In this document: in pieces, positions 21,721 to 32,275 of the stretch
Layout of the letters: the number at the start of each line of letters is the position of its first letter
Position numbering within the stretch: the stretch's first letter is position 1
Origin: Heterobilharzia americana
Lineage: Eukaryota; Platyhelminthes; Trematoda; Strigeidida; Schistosomatidae
Assembly: GCA_944470555.2 (NCBI GenBank)
Contig: OX104127.1
Coordinates: 145,491,787-145,555,786, forward strand
Reading direction: 5' to 3'
Length of the DNA: 64,000 nt
Notes under the pieces: generated by a model
The model's database searches: none
Told to the model about the DNA's origin: nothing
Seen by the model: the letters and a program-made list of their open reading frames with translations, nothing else
Position numbers and translations under genes: made by a program

Positions 21721-22391
21721 GTTGAGTAACAGAATAGAATGAACTTCAGGTCAGTATGCTTGTCCACTGACACTTAATTGGATATCTCTCCAGTCTTCAC
21801 TATAAGTGACGACAATGGTGAAAAGGTCTTCTGTATCCAAGCTGAAGTTTCCAGAATGGTTTCAAATGACAGAGAAAAAACACCATCTATAGTGATATAA
21901 GTAATAAATTTTGTCAATAATGTAATCATACTACTTGAACTACAAAAGAGATAAAAACCTTTAAATGTATTGTACAATCCAAAACATTGAATTACAAGGT
22001 GACAAACACTAAATTTTTTTGAGAACTAAAAGTTTAGTTGTAGTATCAAAAGGTCTTATAGAATTTTCTATGAAAATACTGACTGAAGGTATGTTTAAAT
22101 GAGAAACTGTTAAAATGTTTTATTCTAATGAACCAAATTACCTTGGAATATAGCAAAACTTTGATATTGAGATAGTTATAGTAGGTATACTGAAAGAATT
22201 CAATTTATTTAATGACAGTATATTGAAGAGAATGTCATAGAATGAAATAAAGTTTCATTCAATTTTTTTAACCGGTCTTTTTAAATATTTTGATGTTGAA
22301 GAAGTTAATAAATTCTAGTAGAAAGTCTTGATCAAAAAAGGGGGTGTTAATAAAAAGTGCCTAATTAATATTAACTAGTAATAATTTATTA
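21721..22391. other. AT-rich spacer, nothing recognised
   Basis: No coding or repeat feature was identified here. Confidence 0.5.
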
Positions 22392-22740
22392 TGCTCGTTA
22401 CTGAAGTCCAGATGGCTGGAAAGAATAAGCAACAAGGAACTCTGGCTGGCCTACCAACGAACTAACCAACAACCTATCACTCAACAAATATACAGAAGGA
22501 ATTAGAGGTGGATTGGGCATACACTGAGAAGGCTGACTGGGAATATCACATGCCAGGCTAGGCCCTTGAGTGTAACCCAGATCAGAAACGACGAGTTAGC
22601 CGTCCGAGGTGAGGTTGACATGGAGGAGATCGTACGAGGAAGAAATGAGAGCTTGTGGACTGTAGTGGAGCCAGGTTTAAAAGTTTGCAGAGAGTAGACG
22701 TACTACTGAATCCCATGTTCCATTAGGAACCCAAGGGGCA

Positions 22741-22784
<44 letters not shown>

Positions 22785-22790
22785 GCAATA
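22392..22790 (+). mobile_element. RTE-A copy 7, very short 5'-truncated
   Basis: It starts at the C-terminal GCTCGTTACTGAAG block and ends CCCAAGGGGCA with an (AAT)n tail at 22742-22784. Only about 350 bp of element is left. No ORF survives. Confidence 0.87.
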
Positions 22791-23274
22791 ATTAATTAAT
22801 TGTATACTTACTTTCATTATTTAGTATGTTATTTATTAAACAAATGTCCATCATAATGTTATTGCTTGTCCATCATATTTTATTCTTTATTTGTTATGTA
22901 ATAGTTGTGTATTCAAGTAAGGTGAAAATGATGAGACTGTATACGAAACTCATTCATTCCTTCTTAATGATAATACATTAAAAGATAGAAAATAAAACAG
23001 CTCAGCTTCATTGTTATCAGCTATGAGGATTACACAATTAAATTTAACAAATAATCATGTTCTCTAATGATGTAACTGTTATAAAATCAAAACTCGTAAA
23101 AATCTGTATCAATTAGCATCGAGTATTATACATTTAAAATACATTTTTAGATAGACAGACATATTGGATTTGTAACTGATTGGCTAATTTGAACTTATTT
23201 ATGATCACTGAAACATCAATTGTAAACTTAAAGTTGGAAAAAAAAATACACGGATACTAATAAATCCAAGCAGA
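22791..23274. other. AT-rich spacer, nothing recognised
   Basis: Nothing beyond AT-rich sequence was recognised. Confidence 0.5.
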
Positions 23275-23450
23275 AAATAATCCCAATAAACTCCGGGGTT
23301 TGAAGCGATGGGTACGAGGTTCGAGTCTCAATGAGAACAACAGCACTGAGGTACAGGTATATCCAGCTGACGAGCCCGAAATGGGACGAAACGCGCATCT
23401 TGAATTCTTCTGTTAGCCACAACCAACCAAATTATCAAAACTAGAATATG
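23275..23450 (+). mobile_element. S1 hammerhead repeat with a nearly intact core
   Basis: The tRNA-like B box GAGGTTCGAGTCTCAATG is followed by a hammerhead at about 23360-23428: CUGACGAG, stem II GCCCGAAAUGGGAC with one mismatch, GAAA, self-complementary CGCGC(A) stem III and an AUC cleavage site. Stem I is weakened to AUCCAG against UUGAAU. It is the S1 copy with the best catalytic core. The S1 tail is missing after AGCCACAACC. Confidence 0.75.
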
Positions 23451-24224
23451 AATAAATATTCAGGATGAATGAGTTAAAATTCCTCTGCCACACTTTACGT
23501 TTAATTAAGAGATCGTGCTAAGAATATAATTATTATCATTTGGATGCTATGATTACAGCTGTCAGTTATGTCAGATAGTGAATAGGCGTAAATAGGTGTG
23601 AATATAAAAATGTGGTTGTGTATAGACTCAGATGGAAGGGTTATACACTTTTACCTTGATAGGCTAATGAATCACCAGCTGATCATGGGATAATGAAAGT
23701 AATAAACATTTGACACTAAATTTCCCCTATTTTGACTTGCATAATTTGTTTCATTAACTGTCGCACTTTCTACTTGTATCTTTGTTACATTTGCGATTGT
23801 AAGTGAAACATTAAACAGTTTGAGCACTTTCTAACTACTCAAATTGTTCAATAGTAGTATATTTACTGAATGATGATGACTACTTTCGATGGATAAGCGT
23901 AAGCTAATAACAGTGTGTGCTTCAAAACAGTTATGTACACATATGTGTGATTAACCTATAGTTGAGCAGTACTGGGTTAACATCCTGTCAGAAATTGTAT
24001 AGTGCAGAACCACCGTACATTTTATTGCATTAGATAATAAATGTATTTAAGGTTAAAATAGTCAATCAATCGGAAATTTATTTCGAGGATTCATGCACCT
24101 TTGTTTAGTAATGGAAGTTAGAGTTCACTTGACTAACATGTTAGTGTTTATATGAGCTCTATACTAGTTCACAGCTGATGGGAGAATTTAGAGCTCCGGT
24201 TAACGTTGATTATCATTCGGTTAA
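23451..24224. other. AT-rich spacer, nothing recognised
   Basis: No recognisable feature. Confidence 0.5.
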
Positions 24225-24482
24225 AAACTGGTTAATGCAAGGAATTCTTATTTTAATATAATTGTTTGTATTATACCGTCGTTGATTAGACCAAATTGAT
24301 CGGTCTCTATTGGCATATAGGCTGCTGTGTGGATGCCTCGATATTACCTGAGTTCTAATTATAGTGATGATGGATAGTGACGAACAGTGGGATCCAGGAT
24401 GCGCATTTCGTCTTATTCGGGACTCATCGGCTGGATGTACCTGCCTCCCAGAGATTGATGTTGTTCCCACCGGGATTCAGAC
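24225..24482 (-). mobile_element. S1 hammerhead repeat, minus strand
   Basis: The minus strand reads the B-box end (GAATCCCGGTGGGAAC), then a hammerhead at about 24375-24455 with CCGAUGAG (U4 changed to C), one stem II mismatch, an intact GAAA, UGCGCA stem III and AUC|C site. A full S1 tail runs to about 24230. It is back to back with the plus-strand S1 unit that starts at 24485. Confidence 0.82.
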
Positions 24483-24640
24483 TCAGTAGCTGGGTGGCGT
24501 AGTGAATAACGCTCTGGAGTTTGAAGCGACCGCTTCCGAGTCCGAATCCCGGTGAGAACAGCATTACTGAATGGGAGGCAGGTACATCCAGCTCACGAGT
24601 CCCGAAAAGCCACTATCTACCATTACTACAATTCTTGTTA
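24483..24640 (+). mobile_element. S1 repeat with most of the hammerhead deleted
   Basis: A good tRNA-like head is present: A box TGGCGTAGTGAATAACGC, B box CCGAGTCCGAATCCCGG. It leads into CAGGTACATCCAGCTCACGA, where the ribozyme is lost by a deletion from stem II to the AGCCACTATC segment. The unit is ribozyme-null. Confidence 0.8.
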
Positions 24641-24729
24641 TAAACTGAATTGTCTACTACTGAATCCTATGATATCAGCAACCAGTGAAACTTCTTTAGA
24701 AATTTGGAACAAAAGAGTTTTCATTTGGA

Positions 24730-25150
24730 GTTCACCATGGACTGACGTTAGTTGAAGGAACACTGGAAACCTAGGAGCACTGGGCAGTTATTTCGTCCCT
24801 CAGCAGTGTTCACTTATGACCTTGCCAGAGATCGAACCCAGAACCTTCAGGTTTCATGACCAACACGTTACCAGTGAACCAATGAATCGGAATCTACTTG
24901 TCCATATTTCTTACTTCTGTCAGTTCAAGAAATAGCGTGGCCTTGATCCAGTATTGTCGTCCAGTAACTGTCTTCAGGTTTGACTTTGTTGGCTCTACTG
25001 GTCACGTCTTCTCACTGGAAATTTCAAGAATCACCTTTCTAGCGCTTATTGGTGAATATTTTCGAGGGATGATTCCTGAGGTTCTTATGGGAAAACAAGA
25101 CCAATAGAGCCAACTAAATCGAACATGATAACAGTTACTCGTCAACCGCA
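24730..25150 (-). mobile_element. S2 repeat with stem II deletion and foldback end
   Basis: The minus strand has the S2 head (near 24850-24890) and a hammerhead at about 24768-24812 in which CUGAGG joins GACGAAA directly. Stem II is therefore lost, although stem I, stem III and the GAAA box remain. The unit 5' region continues to about 25060 and then folds back: 25060-25145 is a diverged reverse complement of about 24955-25055. Confidence 0.7.
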
Positions 25151-26349
25151 TTGGATGAAGGTCGTACTTTATCGTCAACTGACAGTAGCTCAATCGTATA
25201 TATGTATATGAAATATTTGAAATCCTGTTGCTTGAGCTATATGTAAAAGATGAGTTTGAACTCCATTGGAACGGTTCGGTAGGATGCTGTAAATCACTTT
25301 CAGCGATCTCGTTTTACCCACCCTTTGATCATTATTAACTGGAATCAATAATATGGAATTTATTATGGATTTACCGTAGTTTGTTTTCATTCACGAAGGT
25401 AGGTCCTCGGTAATACTTTGGTGAAGTTGTCTAGTCATACGTCCGTTATAACTGTCACCACAGGAGCAATTAAATTGATGAATATACAAGGAAGTGGCGA
25501 AAGCAATATCACACGTATCAGTTTACTAATCAATATATAATAATTTCATAGTGAACAGCATCAAAAATTAGGGATCATTTATTTTAAAGAGGCAAAATTT
25601 ACAGTGTACTTGCTCAACTCCCGAAATCTAATGAAAGAAACCCCCTAATCACTCCCCTGACTTCAAGGTCCTTAGATATCGTAGAACTTAAGAGAATGCC
25701 TTAATGAGACCTGTATTTCTTTGATACAAACCTCATCCTTTAGACAATGAAATGAAATCAAATGTTATACAACTTTCAACGTCAAATGACACAGTATTTT
25801 CAAAGGTCACATACTGTTACATTCAATAATCTCATCCTCTTAAAGTTACAAACTAATGGCTTTTTCCTTACAGAATAATAATTTCTCCTGATTTTGTATA
25901 ATGAAGTTAAAATTCATGTATTTCCCAATCAAATATAAATAGAGCAAATAACGGTAAATAATAGGCATGTGTATAAGCTTAATAAAAAATGAATAAGTAA
26001 TTAATTATTGCAATAAAAAGATTAACAATGTAAAAACATTCTGAAGCCGATCTATACATATATCAGGAGAACATTTATCTTCATGTTTGCCTTTGTTTAT
26101 TGTTTAAACATGCTTTTAATTGATATACAAAATAAAAACTAATAAAATTTTAGCCTGACAAGAACAATTTATGTTAATTGTGTTCAGCTTACAATATACA
26201 GATTAATTAATATGCCAATAGCCTTGCTTAACTCTGGTTGTCTATTTTGTAGTTTATGTAATTTTTGTATACTTCCTCTGTGGAGATTTACCATCTAACA
26301 TAGTACGGTTCATTAACGTTATGTAACATTTCCCTTTCAGAATAATATA

Positions 26350-26352
<3 letters not shown>
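25151..26352. other. 1.2 kb AT-rich spacer, nothing recognised
   Basis: No ORF with family resemblance and no repeat family was seen. Confidence 0.5.

Positions 26353-26399
<47 letters not shown>
26353..26399. repeat. (TA)n microsatellite, 47 bp
   Basis: Perfect alternating TA. Confidence 0.98.
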
Positions 26400-26402
<3 letters not shown>

Positions 26403-26589
26403 AGTTAGACTAATTTCAAAACACCGCTGAAGTAATACGTGCCAACTTGAAATCAGTAAATCCTCACAAACCTTCAAATTATCCAGTTCTCATTGATAGT
26501 ATGGCTTGAGATGAGACTTCTCGAAGTTCATACAAGAAGTCATGACCGATGAGATATACCAAGCCGGACGTGTGGATAAATATTCAAAG

Positions 26590-26800
26590 ACGATATTGCA
26601 TTAAGGTTATACTACATCATGAACTGACGGAAACAAGAAAGTGTTGGTCAATGGAAATTGAAAGCCCTGGGTTCGATCTCCGGCACGGTTATGGGTATGC
26701 ACTGCTAAGGAGTCTTGTACTAGGACAAGACAATTGTCCAGTGCTCCCAGTTTTCTAGTGTTTCTTAAATTAATGTCAGTTCATGCCGACTATCTCCTTT
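26590..26800 (+). mobile_element. S2-like repeat, degenerate
   Basis: The B box TGGGTTCGATCTCCGGC is followed by a degenerate hammerhead at about 26697-26748. Stem I GCACUG/CAGUGC is intact, but the core reads CUAAGGAG and GACAAGA. The A box is not recognisable. Confidence 0.65.
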
Positions 26801-27330
26801 TCAGACTGTTCCCAGTCTAAGAAACCGGTCACTGGTTTTCCTTGAATGACCTCTTATTCAATCCCTCCAAATGTCAGATGGTTACTTTCAGCTTAAAATG
26901 TGAACAAGACTTAAGTAAATTGCTTCACTCCCATGACTCTTGTGCTATAGATGGCTCTGTTGTATGGGATGTATCAAGTATGATTGATCTTGGTTTATGC
27001 TTCTCTTCTGATCATTCTTAATCCTCTCATATCTTACTGATTCAGTGAAAAAGCCTTCGCTTGAACTTTTACGAAAGGAGACTCAAACTGTCTGGCATAA
27101 CTCATTTTTTTGTGTGTTTTGTCTATACTTATTTCCCAGCCTTATTCTTTCCTGGTCTCCGGAAAAAAGATTTTGTTGCTGTGAGTAGGATTTGAAGACT
27201 GTTAGTAGACCAAATCGTACACTGGTAACACGGCTGATAAATATGGTCGTGGATAGGCATCTGAACTCTTTTAGACTACTAGCTAAAAATATTTTATTTG
27301 ATGACAAGCATCTTCTGTAGTCACACCTCT
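26801..27330 (+). pseudogene. Possible CR1-like reverse transcriptase remnant
   Basis: In broken plus-strand frames a peptide DSCAIDGSVVWDVSSMIDLG followed by LCFSSDHS resembles the ..KDLGV..SSDLSFS.H.. block after the palm of CR1/Jockey-type reverse transcriptases. The rest is too degraded to support it, so this may be chance. Confidence 0.3.
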
Positions 27331-27670
27331 CTCAATGTCTGTTATATCGGAAGATAAGAAGCAAATATATCAAACAGTATACGAACACAACTACATACAA
27401 AAATTCAGCCATATCAGCTTATTTACTTTGTGCATTGTATGAAGAAAATCATGTTAGACATAATTCTAGCAGTCGATTTTGCAAAAGAGTGCAGTTATCA
27501 TGACCCTGAAGTCATTTTAACAATCCTGTTATTCTTTATTATGCGCTGTTAAACAGCACCATTCCTAACATACATTTGGAAAAAGTTGTACAACGCTTAA
27601 AGCGATTCGATATCACCCGCTGAGAATTCTATGCTTTAGACATAATTACGGTTAGGAATAAAGCAACTAC

Positions 27671-27731
<61 letters not shown>

Positions 27732-28267
27732 ATATTAATGGCAACCTGAGACCAGTAACCCCCTTACAAACCTTCAAACTGAATGAAATAACAACTTTTC
27801 ACCTTTTTATAACAAGGTTTTATTGTTACTCACTTATTACCAAAATCATCAACATGAAGCCCCTGTAAAATAAAGTTGAAATCCATCAAGAGGTCAAATC
27901 AATCAGGTTTATTTACACAGCGTCCAAAGAAATAAAACCTTCAAACCAAGGTCCAACTCTAAGCCTTTTTAGTCACCAATCATTTCAGTAATTTTCATTA
28001 TTCCATGAATATTCACATTGACAAGTTGTAGATAAAATCGTAAAGTCTATTTTAATTGTAGTTAAAAAATGTTTCTTGACATAACATTTGGTTATTACGC
28101 TGGATTTCTGACTTTTCTTAGCATGTCCAAATTAGCTTGACTTTTGAGAATACAATGAAATTTACTATTTGTAACCGATTGTTTTTATATTTGATGTTCA
28201 ACACTACTATTTATTCCAATAAAAGTAACTTCTTGAAAAGCAAAATAAGATTACTGTTTTGTTGATA
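27331..28267. other. Spacer with an (AGT)20 microsatellite
   Basis: A perfect (AGT)n tract of 20 units lies at 27671-27730. The rest is AT-rich DNA in which I recognise nothing. Confidence 0.8.
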
Positions 28268-28645
28268 AACTTGTGATTCTCCGTTGTTTTATAGGATAGA
28301 ACTGTTCGACCTTTATTAGCATTTGGGCTCCTTTGCGGATGCCTCGATGTTGTATGAATGTTAATTATGGTAATTTGGTTGGATGTGGCTAGTGGATAAC
28401 GCCTTGAAACAATGAGTACGAGGTTCGAGTCTCAGTGGGAACAATAACACTCACTGGGTTGCAGATAAATCAAGTTGACGAGTCGCAAATAGGACTAAAC
28501 GCACGTCCTAGATTCCTCTGCTAGCCACAACCTAACAGATCACCGTAATTAACATTCACGCAACATCGAGGCGTCCAAATAGAAGCCCATATTCTAATAG
28601 AGGTCGAACAATTCGATCCAATAAAACAACGAAGAATTACAAGTA
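28268..28645. mobile_element. S1 snap-back element: minus-strand tail joined to a plus-strand unit
   Basis: 28270-28395 is an S1 tail on the minus strand and joins, at a shared GTGGCTAG, to a plus-strand S1 unit: A box GGCTAGTGGATAACGCC, B box ACGAGGTTCGAGTCTCAG, degenerate hammerhead at about 28466-28530, tail to 28645. The two tails form an inverted repeat with arms of about 125 bp. The ribozyme has UUGACGAG and UAAA in place of CUGANGAG and GAAA. Confidence 0.78.
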
Positions 28646-28689
28646 TATCAATGAAAAGTAATAACTACAACCCATTGTACAAGATGTAG

Positions 28690-28850
28690 CTATTCTTCCT
28701 CCGTGGTATAGTGGATAGCACCCTGGCGTTTGAAGTGGTGAGTAGAAGCTTCGAGTCTCAGTGGGAACAACAATACTCACTGGGGTGCAGGTAAATCCAA
28801 CTGACGGGCAACAAAATAAGATTATTGAAATGATTTATTTCACTGAAAGG
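28690..28850 (+). mobile_element. S1 repeat, 3' truncated
   Basis: The tRNA-like head is well kept (CCGTGGTATAGTGGATAGC and AGAAGCTTCGAGTCTCAGTG). The hammerhead starts normally (AATCCAACTGACG) and then decays into unrelated sequence in stem II. Confidence 0.75.
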
Positions 28851-28939
28851 GTCAAGTGATCAAAAATCTATATCATTTTGTGAAATACAAGTCATTAATT
28901 ATCTAGCGGATAGTTTCACTTTGAATTCCTACTTTTGTA

Positions 28940-29395
28940 CGTAGTATTCATCATAGACTGACATCAGTTGGGGAACCATTGAAAATCTGCGTGCACTAGA
29001 CAACTGTCCCGTCCTAGTATGCGAATCCTGAGCAGTAAGCACCCACGACTCGACTATGCATCGAACTCAGGGCCTTCAGGTGAAGTGGATGCTAACTGAA
29101 GATGTTGGGTGATAGTCACACTATATCGTGAATTGACAGAAGTTGGAAATTGTGAACCACTGAAAACCAATCCACTGGCTGAATGGTTAACGCGGTCGCC
29201 ATAAAACCTGAATGTCCTGAGTTCTATCCCTGACCGAGTCGTGGGTGCGTACTGTTGAGGAGTCCCATACTAGTTGGAGGGAACAGCTGTCCAGTGCTCT
29301 CAGGCATTCAATGGTTCCTCAATTGATGTCAGTTCATGATGAATACTACTTCTGAATTAAAAATCCCCATTCACCTCAAAAATACATTCTACTTT
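28940..29395. mobile_element. S2b inverted-dimer composite, left copy
   Basis: A minus-strand S2-like ribozyme end (28955-29090; core degraded, GACGGGA in place of GACGAAA) is joined to a plus-strand unit. The plus unit has A box CTGGCTGAATGGTTAACGCG, B box GAGTTCTATCCCTG, and a ribozyme at about 29240-29300 with UUGAGGAG and GGAGGGAAC. The whole 450 bp is repeated, reversed, at 31838-32275. Confidence 0.78.
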
Positions 29396-30019
29396 TGTAT
29401 TTATTCCAGTTACTGGGCTAAAAGAACTATAAGTTGAAAGCAAATATCAACCACTGCAATTAACTTACTTATGATCTCATATTATTATTGTTAATATTCA
29501 TAAGTAAAACTAGTGTTAAGTCATATGATGTTGATATGTGATGACATATTGTTTCTAGATTTTATCAAGGCGGTATATTCCTAGGATAACTGGCTGTCAA
29601 TTTTGTACCTGAAAAAAGAGGTTAACACATTTCTACTGATTAATAGTTACTAGTTTCTCTTGGTTTCTAGTGTCAACTAAACAGTACAATAATCCTACGT
29701 CAAATCTTAGGCAGACTTAAGTAATTACTAGATATATCATTCTCTAACATCTGCTAAGAGGATTCATTTCAATCATTCCAAGTTGAATCAACTACAATTT
29801 GCAACAAAACGTTGACCAACTAAATCTGTTTATGATGCAGACAATAAGTGACTGACACTGTATAAAACCTGAGAGAGTGAAAATATTTTGTGTGCTTATG
29901 AGATACAGCTATTTCGAAAGGCTTTAAGAATCTAGTCATGATCTTGGAGACGTTCTTTATGAAGGGTAAGGCAATCTGTGTTTTTTAGTTTTCGAGGTTG
30001 ATTTCTTAGTTGATAACTC
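29396..30019. other. AT-rich spacer
   Basis: No gene or repeat family was recognised. Confidence 0.5.
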
Positions 30020-30029
30020 TCTCTGTTAT

Positions 30030-30498
30030 ACAGACCAAAAGATACAATATCTGAGGAAGGCAAACCAAGCATTATTTACAAAATAAACTGAAAAACTCTG
30101 AAAAAAACTACATCCAACAGAGCAATCGCTCTCTTCACATCCGTCTATATGAACATCAACTTGCAGGGAAGTGTCATGACATATCCCTGTTCATATCAAT
30201 GCATACAGACAACTGTAGATATGAATTTGACTGAGAATACGTGGAAATCCTGGACAGAGGAAAGATAAAGAATGCCAAAGAATTCTTAGAAGCTTTATTA
30301 TTCAGGTCAGTCACTGATCAACAGACACACATTGACATTGACCCAGTTTATCAACCAATAAGAAACAACAAGAAGGTCAAAGTTCACATCAGCAGCTCAA
30401 CCAATGAAAAGGAATATGGAGACAACGACAGGACCTCAGCAAAAGTAGTCAATCACACACAAGGCCACCATGATAAGCTACTGAATAAATTGTGGTGA
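30030..30498 (+). pseudogene. Penelope-like element GIY-YIG C-terminal remnant (PLE-4)
   Basis: The plus strand reads ..PKDTISEEGKPSIIYKIN.. near 30040. After a frame break, the frame from 30118 gives SLHIRLYEHQLAGKCHDISL, then HTDNCRYEFD, a TGA at 30231-30233 where PLEs normally have Trp, and EILDRGKIKNAKEFLEA and HIDIDPVYQPIR. This is the C-terminal half of a PLE GIY-YIG endonuclease (the LHIRL.EH helix and the catalytic-Glu REFLEA block). The 85-codon frame at 30241-30498 is its longest open piece. It is inactive. Confidence 0.72.
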
Positions 30499-31001
30499 AA
30501 ATTCTATAGCTCACTTGGTTCTGAAGTTTGGGTTGACGATGTTATTTAGAATGACAGTGAAAGACCCATGATTAAACAGTTCAGCTCAGAGAACACAACA
30601 ACATCAAAAAAACGCTTGTATTATTCATTCATGCTGTTTCCTACTTCTTATGTTGTCTTTTGTGTATAATATGACTTTACTTTCGTCTTGAAACTAGTAG
30701 TTTATACAATTATTATGAATAACATTTAATTACAGATTACAGGTGTATAAATAAATAATTGTCGACTGAATATCACTCAGTAGTTAATTAGATGTTCATC
30801 TTGGTCTTAGAACAGTTGACATACCTTATTTCTACATTTTTTTTGACAACAATTTGATCCTAGGTCATAGTGAATGTTTTATTTAGTTACTATCTTATTG
30901 ATTTAGAATTGAAAACTTTGAGTAAGAGAGTAACTAAAGTTCCAGGAAATGTTTAAAGAAGTATCAAATGTAATCTTTAAAATTTTTCACTTAAGATGTA
31001 G
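30499..31001. other. AT-rich spacer
   Basis: Nothing was recognised. Confidence 0.5.
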
Positions 31002-31202
31002 ATGAAAATCACAGGTCATTATATTTTCTTGAGAGATCTCAAAGAAAATAAGTCATTTCCATATCAGTTTGAAATGTGGTTAACTACAGTTTATTCAGGT
31101 AAGCAGGTATTTAAGAAGTTTCTCAAGAAAGCTAAAATCGTGAATGTGATCACAAAGCATATAAATGATGAATTTCTTCTTGAGAGTAAAAAATATTATT
31201 GA
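31002..31202 (+). CDS. Weak candidate coding exon, unknown
   Basis: A 66-codon open frame (MKITGHYIFLRDLKENKSFP...) has mixed, non-repetitive amino-acid composition. A possible splice acceptor (AAATCACAG, about 31013) and a donor-like TTCAG|GTAAGC (about 31098) lie inside it, so an exon of roughly 85 bp is possible. No family resemblance was recognised, and chance ORFs of this length do occur in the window. Low confidence. Confidence 0.15.
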   Translation: MKITGHYIFLRDLKENKSFPYQFEMWLTTVYSGKQVFKKFLKKAKIVNVITKHINDEFLLESKKYY

Positions 31203-31470
31203 CTAGTATCAGTTGACAGTGGATTGCTATTACCTCTTAGTTGGCAGGTTTTCAGCAGTGCAAATTCATGACCACGATAGAAAGCACATGACTATTCAAC
31301 CATTAGGTTGACATCCGATGGTCAGTATTACAGTTCACTGGCCTATAGGCAAGGAGACCTGATGGTGCTGTTTTCTACCCTCCTCTAAGTCTCGGATGTG
31401 TATTGCTGAGAAGTCAGTGACTCTAAGATTCCAACAGTTTTCCAACTGAAATGAAATCTGTGATGAAACG
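31203..31470. mobile_element. Highly degenerate S2-like inverted pair
   Basis: Fragments of S2 are visible in both directions: CTAGTATCAGTTGACAGTGG (minus end) and, on the plus strand, GCTGAGAAGTCAGTGACTCT near 31400. Ribozyme cores are unrecognisable. Confidence 0.4.
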
Positions 31471-31837
31471 TCTAGGACAAAGTAACAAGTTTCAGAGGAC
31501 AATGAACCATCGCCATCCTCATCTGGAGCTACAAATCTTTTCCATTATGTAAGATCAAAATTTGATGTTTCACTAATAACTTTTAAACAAACTTACGTCA
31601 TAAAAAGTCATAAATCTTGTAAAATATGTACCAGTAGAATACTTTTGAATGCAAACTTGCAAGATAATCAGCTTTCTTGTTACTTTCCAGTTTGTTAATC
31701 TTTGAGTTACTGGATGAATTTTTACTTAACTAGTCACCGGATGATAATGATTATGCAATAACTAGCGTCAGAAGAAGACATATCCAATTGTGAAACATGT
31801 TTCCTATTTCAAAAACATATAATACTGTTATATATTC

Positions 31838-32275
31838 TTGAGATGAATGGGGATTTTTAATTCAGAAGTAGTATTCATCATGGACTGACATCAATTGAGG
31901 AACCATTGAATGCCTGAGAGCACTGGACAGCTGTTCCCTCCAACTAGTATGGGACTCCTCAACAGTACGCACCCACGACCCGGCCACGGATCGAACTCAG
32001 GACATTCAGGTTTTATGGCGACCGCGTTAACCATTCAGCCAGTGGATTGGTTTTCAATGGTTCACAATTTTCAACTTCTGTCAATTCACTATATAGCGTG
32101 ACTATCACCCAACATCTTCAGTTAGCATCCACTTCACCTGAAGGCCCTGAGTTCGATGCATAGTCGAGTCGTGGGTGCGTACTACTCAGGATTCTCATAC
32201 TAGGACGGGACAGTTGTCTAGTGCACCCAGATTTTCAATGGTTCCCCAACTGATGTCAGTCTATGATGAATACTA
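31838..32275. mobile_element. S2b inverted-dimer composite, right copy (reverse of 28940-29395)
   Basis: Near-identical reverse complement of the composite at 28940-29395, with clear ends: homology stops at the CTTGAGATGAATGGGGA side (about 31840) and after ATGATGAATACTACTT (32275). It has the same S2b head on the minus strand and ribozyme relics on both strands (UUGAGGAG with GGAGGGAAC on minus; GACGGGACAG on plus). Confidence 0.8.
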
